Source: DASXZH01 sp036502005 (GTDB taxonomy: Bacteria > Armatimonadota > Fimbriimonadia > Fimbriimonadales > Fimbriimonadaceae). From it: a DNA stretch of 15,067 nucleotides. The notes beneath the pieces are model-generated. The model was not told the origin of the DNA. It ran no database searches and saw only the letters and a program-made list of their open reading frames with translations. The stretch is taken from assembly GCA_036502005.1 (NCBI GenBank), contig DASXZH010000089.1, positions 1 through 15,067 on the forward strand. The letters run 5' to 3'. Shown here piece after piece: positions 12,616 through 15,067 of the stretch (position 1 is the first letter of the stretch; each line of letters begins with the position of its first letter). A program made the translations under genes and the position numbers.

Positions 12616-13749
12616 GTGAAAAGAGTCTTTTTGCTCCTCATACTTCTACTCACCATCGCGACGGCGATGGCCAGTAAGCAGACGCAGCACTACGTGAGGC
12701 CGGGTGACACCGTCGCCATAAACTGCGATGAAGAAGGCGCGCTCAACAAGCAGTACACGGTTTCCAAAGATGGCTTCGTGATCATGCAGTATGTTGGCGC
12801 GGTTCAAATCGCCGGGCTAACCGAAGAAGGCGCGGCCATTAAGATCGGCCAGGCGCTCGTTACCGAGCGCATTCTGCCCAAGGCCACCGTCGGTGTTCAA
12901 GTAGTGAGTTCAAAGCAAGCCGGTATCAGCTATTCCGGCGCGGTTGCTAATAACGGCCTCGCCCAGCCTCAGCCCGGAATGCGGCTATCGGATATTGTTG
13001 CGCTTGCCCAGCCAACTGCGCAAGCGAACCTGCAAAGGGTGCGTGTGGTTACGGCTGCGGGGAACGAGATCGTGGTCAACTATGCGGCCTTCGATGGCGT
13101 CGACACGGTAAACAATCCCCAAGTCTTGGTGGGAGACAGCGTCTTCTTCGACCCGATCACGGCTAAGACTCCGAGGCAACCCTCCACCCAAGCGATCGGG
13201 CAACAAGGTCAGGGCGGCCCCTTGTTTAGCGCGGATCAGCAGCCGTTCTACACGCCCCTGGATAACCCCGGGCCCGCGCCAACTCCGGTGCAAAACCCAA
13301 CTCCAACGCCGGCTCAGAGCAACCACCCTACTTATCAACAGCCTAATCAGAACCAGAATCAGAATCAGCTAACACCAGTGCCCAGCCATCAAGGCGGCGG
13401 AGATGGCTACCGCGATCACGACCAGGATCATGGTTCCGTCACCGTTCAAGGCGCGGTAGAAAGTCCAACTCAGGTTCCTTTTCACCCGGGCATGACGGTC
13501 AGCATTGCCATCGCCCACGCCGGCGGATTTCTGAAGGATTCAGATGCCGATAACGTGAAGATTGACGAGAAAGTTGACGGCCACGTACGTTCAGTTTCGA
13601 TCAACGTGAACGATATTCAGAAAGGCTTCGCCGGAGATCGAATGCTCCTCCCCGGCGATGTTATCGAGGTCCCGTTCAAGCATCGCCGCGGAACCAACTT
13701 CATCAAAATCGCTGGCATCGTGATTTTGGGATTGATTCTGATTCACTAG
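12616..13749 (+). CDS. Polysaccharide export (Wza/OPX-type) protein with SLBB domains
   Basis: 377 residues from GTG 12616, chosen because it puts a signal peptide at the N-terminus (KRVFLLLILLLTIATAMA, cleavage likely after AMA). There is no lipobox cysteine, unlike classical Wza. Domains: polysaccharide export domain about 24-100 (YVRPGDTVAINC, VSKDGFVIMQYVGAVQIAGLT); first SLBB about 102-180 (ISYSGAV to LVGDSVFFDP); a Pro/Gln/Asn/Thr linker 183-272 with NQNQNQNQ; second SLBB 274-354 (VTVQGAV, AIAHAGGF, LLPGDVIEVP); and a C-terminal membrane helix 361-376. It should act in the periplasm/outer membrane in exopolysaccharide export. No glycosyltransferase or Wzc-like gene is adjacent in the window. 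Confidence 0.88.
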   Translation: MKRVFLLLILLLTIATAMASKQTQHYVRPGDTVAINCDEEGALNKQYTVSKDGFVIMQYVGAVQIAGLTEEGAAIKIGQALVTERILPKATVGVQVVSSKQAGISYSGAVANNGLAQPQPGMRLSDIVALAQPTAQANLQRVRVVTAAGNEIVVNYAAFDGVDTVNNPQVLVGDSVFFDPITAKTPRQPSTQAIGQQGQGGPLFSADQQPFYTPLDNPGPAPTPVQNPTPTPAQSNHPTYQQPNQNQNQNQLTPVPSHQGGGDGYRDHDQDHGSVTVQGAVESPTQVPFHPGMTVSIAIAHAGGFLKDSDADNVKIDEKVDGHVRSVSINVNDIQKGFAGDRMLLPGDVIEVPFKHRRGTNFIKIAGIVILGLILIH

Positions 13750-13756
13750 CGTGAAT

Positions 13757-13908
13757 AGTCGGAAGTCGAAAGTCGAAAGCCACACGTTCTTTAGCCGCTT
13801 GATTACGATTTGTAGGTGCGGCGCCCGAGGAACTTCGGAGTGAGATAGCTGCCGTGAATTGGGCTAAGTTATTTCCGGCTTTCGACATTCGACTTTCGAC
13901 CTTAGACT
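13757..13908. repeat. Inverted pair of AGTCGAA heptamer arrays
   Basis: The left array 13757-13777 reads AGTCGGA then AGTCGAA twice. The right array 13881-13908 reads TTCGACA, TTCGACT, TTCGACC, then a decayed TTAGACT. The inner ends (GTCGAAAGCC and GGCTTTCGAC) are reverse complements, giving a stem of about 17 bp with one mismatch around a ~96-bp loop. It fills the 189-bp gap between the export gene and the dipeptidase gene and could also act as a terminator-like structure. Confidence 0.8.
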
Positions 13909-13938
13909 CTCAGCAATCGAATAAACTAACCCCAACCA

Positions 13939-14655
13939 ATGCTGTGGGATAAAACGAAGGGGAGTCCGGAGCCGGTTCACGCGCTAGACCGCATACCCGA
14001 GCGCGAAAACAACGACCCATTGGTGGACCTTCGCCTCGTCGCCCCCAACATCAAAATCCTTAGGCCCGCCACTATCCCCTGGTGCCGCAAGCGCGTGGCC
14101 GAGATGGTGAAGGAAGCAGCTTCCAAGCTGCCCAACGGCTATGGGATCGGCGTCACCGATGCCTGGAGGCCGATCGAGCGTCAGCGCCGGATATACGACT
14201 TCATGTGGAATTCCGCCAAAGAGGCGTTCCCCGACAGACCGCACGCTAGTCTGAGAAGAACGGTCAACCGCTGGGTCGCACCGCCCTATCGTAAAGCCCC
14301 TCCGGGCCACTGCACAGGCGCGGCGCTAGACGTAAACCTGGTGGATGCCAATGGCGAGATCATCGATGTCTCCGCCCCATATGAGCGTTTCAAAGCCGCC
14401 CCAACCTATACGCTTGGCTTGGATGAAGAAGCAGCCCGAAACCGCATGCTGCTGGTGGATACCATGCTGGAAGTCGGATTCTCTAACTGCCGAGATGAGT
14501 GGTGGCACTACAGCTACGGCGATGCCGGATGGGCTGTTCGCATGGGCGAGCCGATCTGTGTTTACGGTCTTGTAAAGCTAGACCCAAGCCTTTATCAGGA
14601 GCAAGAACGTCTTGCTGAAGAGGCGATGAAGGAACGAACCAATCCGTTTGTGTAA
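13939..14655 (+). CDS. D-alanyl-D-alanine dipeptidase, VanX/DdpX-like (peptidase M15D)
   Basis: 238 residues, slightly longer than VanX (about 202). Zinc ligands His124 and Asp131 lie in GHCTGAALD, and His190 in EWWH; the catalytic base is Glu187, and DAWRP carries the conserved Arg77. Spacing matches VanX (His116, Asp123, Glu181, His184, Arg71). It should hydrolyse D-Ala-D-Ala. The classical vanH/vanA ligase genes are not adjacent, so cell-wall recycling or nutrient use is more likely than glycopeptide resistance. No signal peptide, hence cytosolic. ATG 13939 has no strong Shine-Dalgarno. The extra length is mostly a C-terminal helix rich in Glu/Lys. Confidence 0.93.
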   Translation: MLWDKTKGSPEPVHALDRIPERENNDPLVDLRLVAPNIKILRPATIPWCRKRVAEMVKEAASKLPNGYGIGVTDAWRPIERQRRIYDFMWNSAKEAFPDRPHASLRRTVNRWVAPPYRKAPPGHCTGAALDVNLVDANGEIIDVSAPYERFKAAPTYTLGLDEEAARNRMLLVDTMLEVGFSNCRDEWWHYSYGDAGWAVRMGEPICVYGLVKLDPSLYQEQERLAEEAMKERTNPFV

Positions 14656-14667
14656 GGCGCTTCGCGC

Positions 14668-14702
14668 GTGATAAGTGAAAGGTGATAGGTGATAGGTGAT
14701 AG
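14668..14702 (+). repeat. GTGATAG heptamer array
   Basis: Five units: GTGATAA, GTGAAAG and GTGATAG three times, starting 12 bp after the dipeptidase stop. It is the reverse complement of the CACCTAT array at 14933 onward. Confidence 0.9.
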
Positions 14703-14703
14703 G

Positions 14704-14750
14704 TCCGGATAGCCCTTCCCATTGCGCGAAGCGGAGGGGGAAGGGTTGGG
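14704..14750 (+). repeat. Repeat C, copy 6 (short-loop form)
   Basis: TCCGGATAGCCCTTCCC, ATTGCGCGAAGC, then GGAGGGGGAAGGGTTGGG. The loop is nearly absent, so the arms CCCTTCCC / GGGAAGGG form a tight hairpin behind the dipeptidase gene. It directly adjoins the GTGATAG array. Confidence 0.8.
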
Positions 14751-14798
14751 ATCACTAGCTATTAAGTTAAGAAACTTTCGAGTGCCGCAAGGCCCCAA

Positions 14799-14844
14799 GC
14801 CCCTCTCGGGTGGAGGGGACGGTGAGTCCGCGAACCGGGGGAGG
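14799..14844 (+). repeat. Repeat B, diverged copy
   Basis: GCCCCTCTCGGGTGGAGGGG, then ACGGTGAGTCCGCGAACC and GGGGGAGG. It keeps the order of blocks seen at 3240 and 12361 (CCTCT core, GGTGAG, CGAACCGGG) with more substitutions. Confidence 0.7.
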
Positions 14845-14932
14845 TCCCGCTAACGAGCCTTCGAAAAAAGGGGTCCTGCGCTTAAGTTAATGGCTATGAG
14901 GGTTGGGATGGGGGGGCCAGGCATTCACCCTT

Positions 14933-15067
14933 CACCTATCACCTATCACCTATCACCTATCACCTATCACCTATCACCTATCACCTATCACCTATCACCT
15001 ATCACCTATCACCTATCACCTATCACATATCACTTATCACTTATCACTTATCACTTATCACATATCA
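14933..15067 (+). repeat. CACCTAT heptamer array, at least 19 units, running off the window
   Basis: Thirteen perfect CACCTAT units (14933-15023), one CACATAT, four CACTTAT (15031-15058), one CACATAT, then the start of another unit. A decayed unit (CCTTCAC) precedes it. The interval 14845-14932 holds nothing else I can identify. Confidence 0.97.

Noticed and set aside
13939..14655. Vancomycin-resistance cluster
   Set aside because: Only the VanX-type dipeptidase is present; there is no adjacent VanH dehydrogenase, D-Ala-D-Lac ligase or VanRS regulator.
14933..15067. Heptamer array as a CRISPR array
   Set aside because: Seven-base units are contiguous without spacers, and no cas gene is present.

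Overview
The window comes from a moderately GC-rich bacterial chromosome. A signal-peptide-bearing polysaccharide export protein of the Wza/OPX type suggests a diderm, and a class II (adenosylcobalamin) ribonucleotide reductase suggests cobalamin dependence. The phylum cannot be fixed from the sequence alone. Armatimonadota would fit the general style, but that is only a guess. The genome is unusually rich in short repeats, and these also occur inside a housekeeping gene.

Layout. 1-195: a tandem 45-bp repeat forming the 5' leader of nrdJ, with a good Shine-Dalgarno. 196-4341: nrdJ, complete in all recognisable catalytic motifs but about 1381 residues long, because several repeat-derived segments (heptamer-based arrays and one REP-like palindrome) sit in frame in its linkers. 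4342-6416: a more A+T-rich two-gene module starting directly after the nrdJ stop. It holds an unrecognised 330-residue protein with weak DUF3800 (RNase H-like) resemblance and a SIR2-like NADase-type protein, and is a candidate anti-phage defence pair. 6478-7845 (-): a DUF4236 / membrane / J-domain protein. 7911-8180: a small zinc-ribbon protein. 8154-9523: an A+T-rich stretch bracketed by 35-bp direct repeats (the second copy is a remnant of the zinc-ribbon gene), with two minus-strand reading frames each interrupted by one in-frame stop.

9592-12180: a cluster of small accessory genes separated by copies of a ~87-bp palindromic repeat (called C here). They are a DUF559 Vsr-like nuclease, a translationally coupled pair (EVE/PUA-like restriction-associated domain plus an unknown 74-residue protein), and a plasmid pRiA4b ORF-3-like protein. 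12616-13749: the polysaccharide export protein. 13939-14655: a VanX-type D-Ala-D-Ala dipeptidase. 14656-15067: repeats only, ending in a heptamer array of at least 19 units that runs off the window.

Two themes tie the region together. First, 7-bp tandem repeats with several different consensus sequences appear at many sites: the nrdJ leader, three places inside nrdJ, both sides of the 13.8 kb spacer, and both sides of the 14.8 kb spacer. Second, palindromic REP-like elements mark most boundaries in the accessory part. Nuclease, SIR2 and restriction-like genes lie among these repeats, as in a defence or genome-plasticity island. Functional statements rest on motifs read by eye; no database search was possible.
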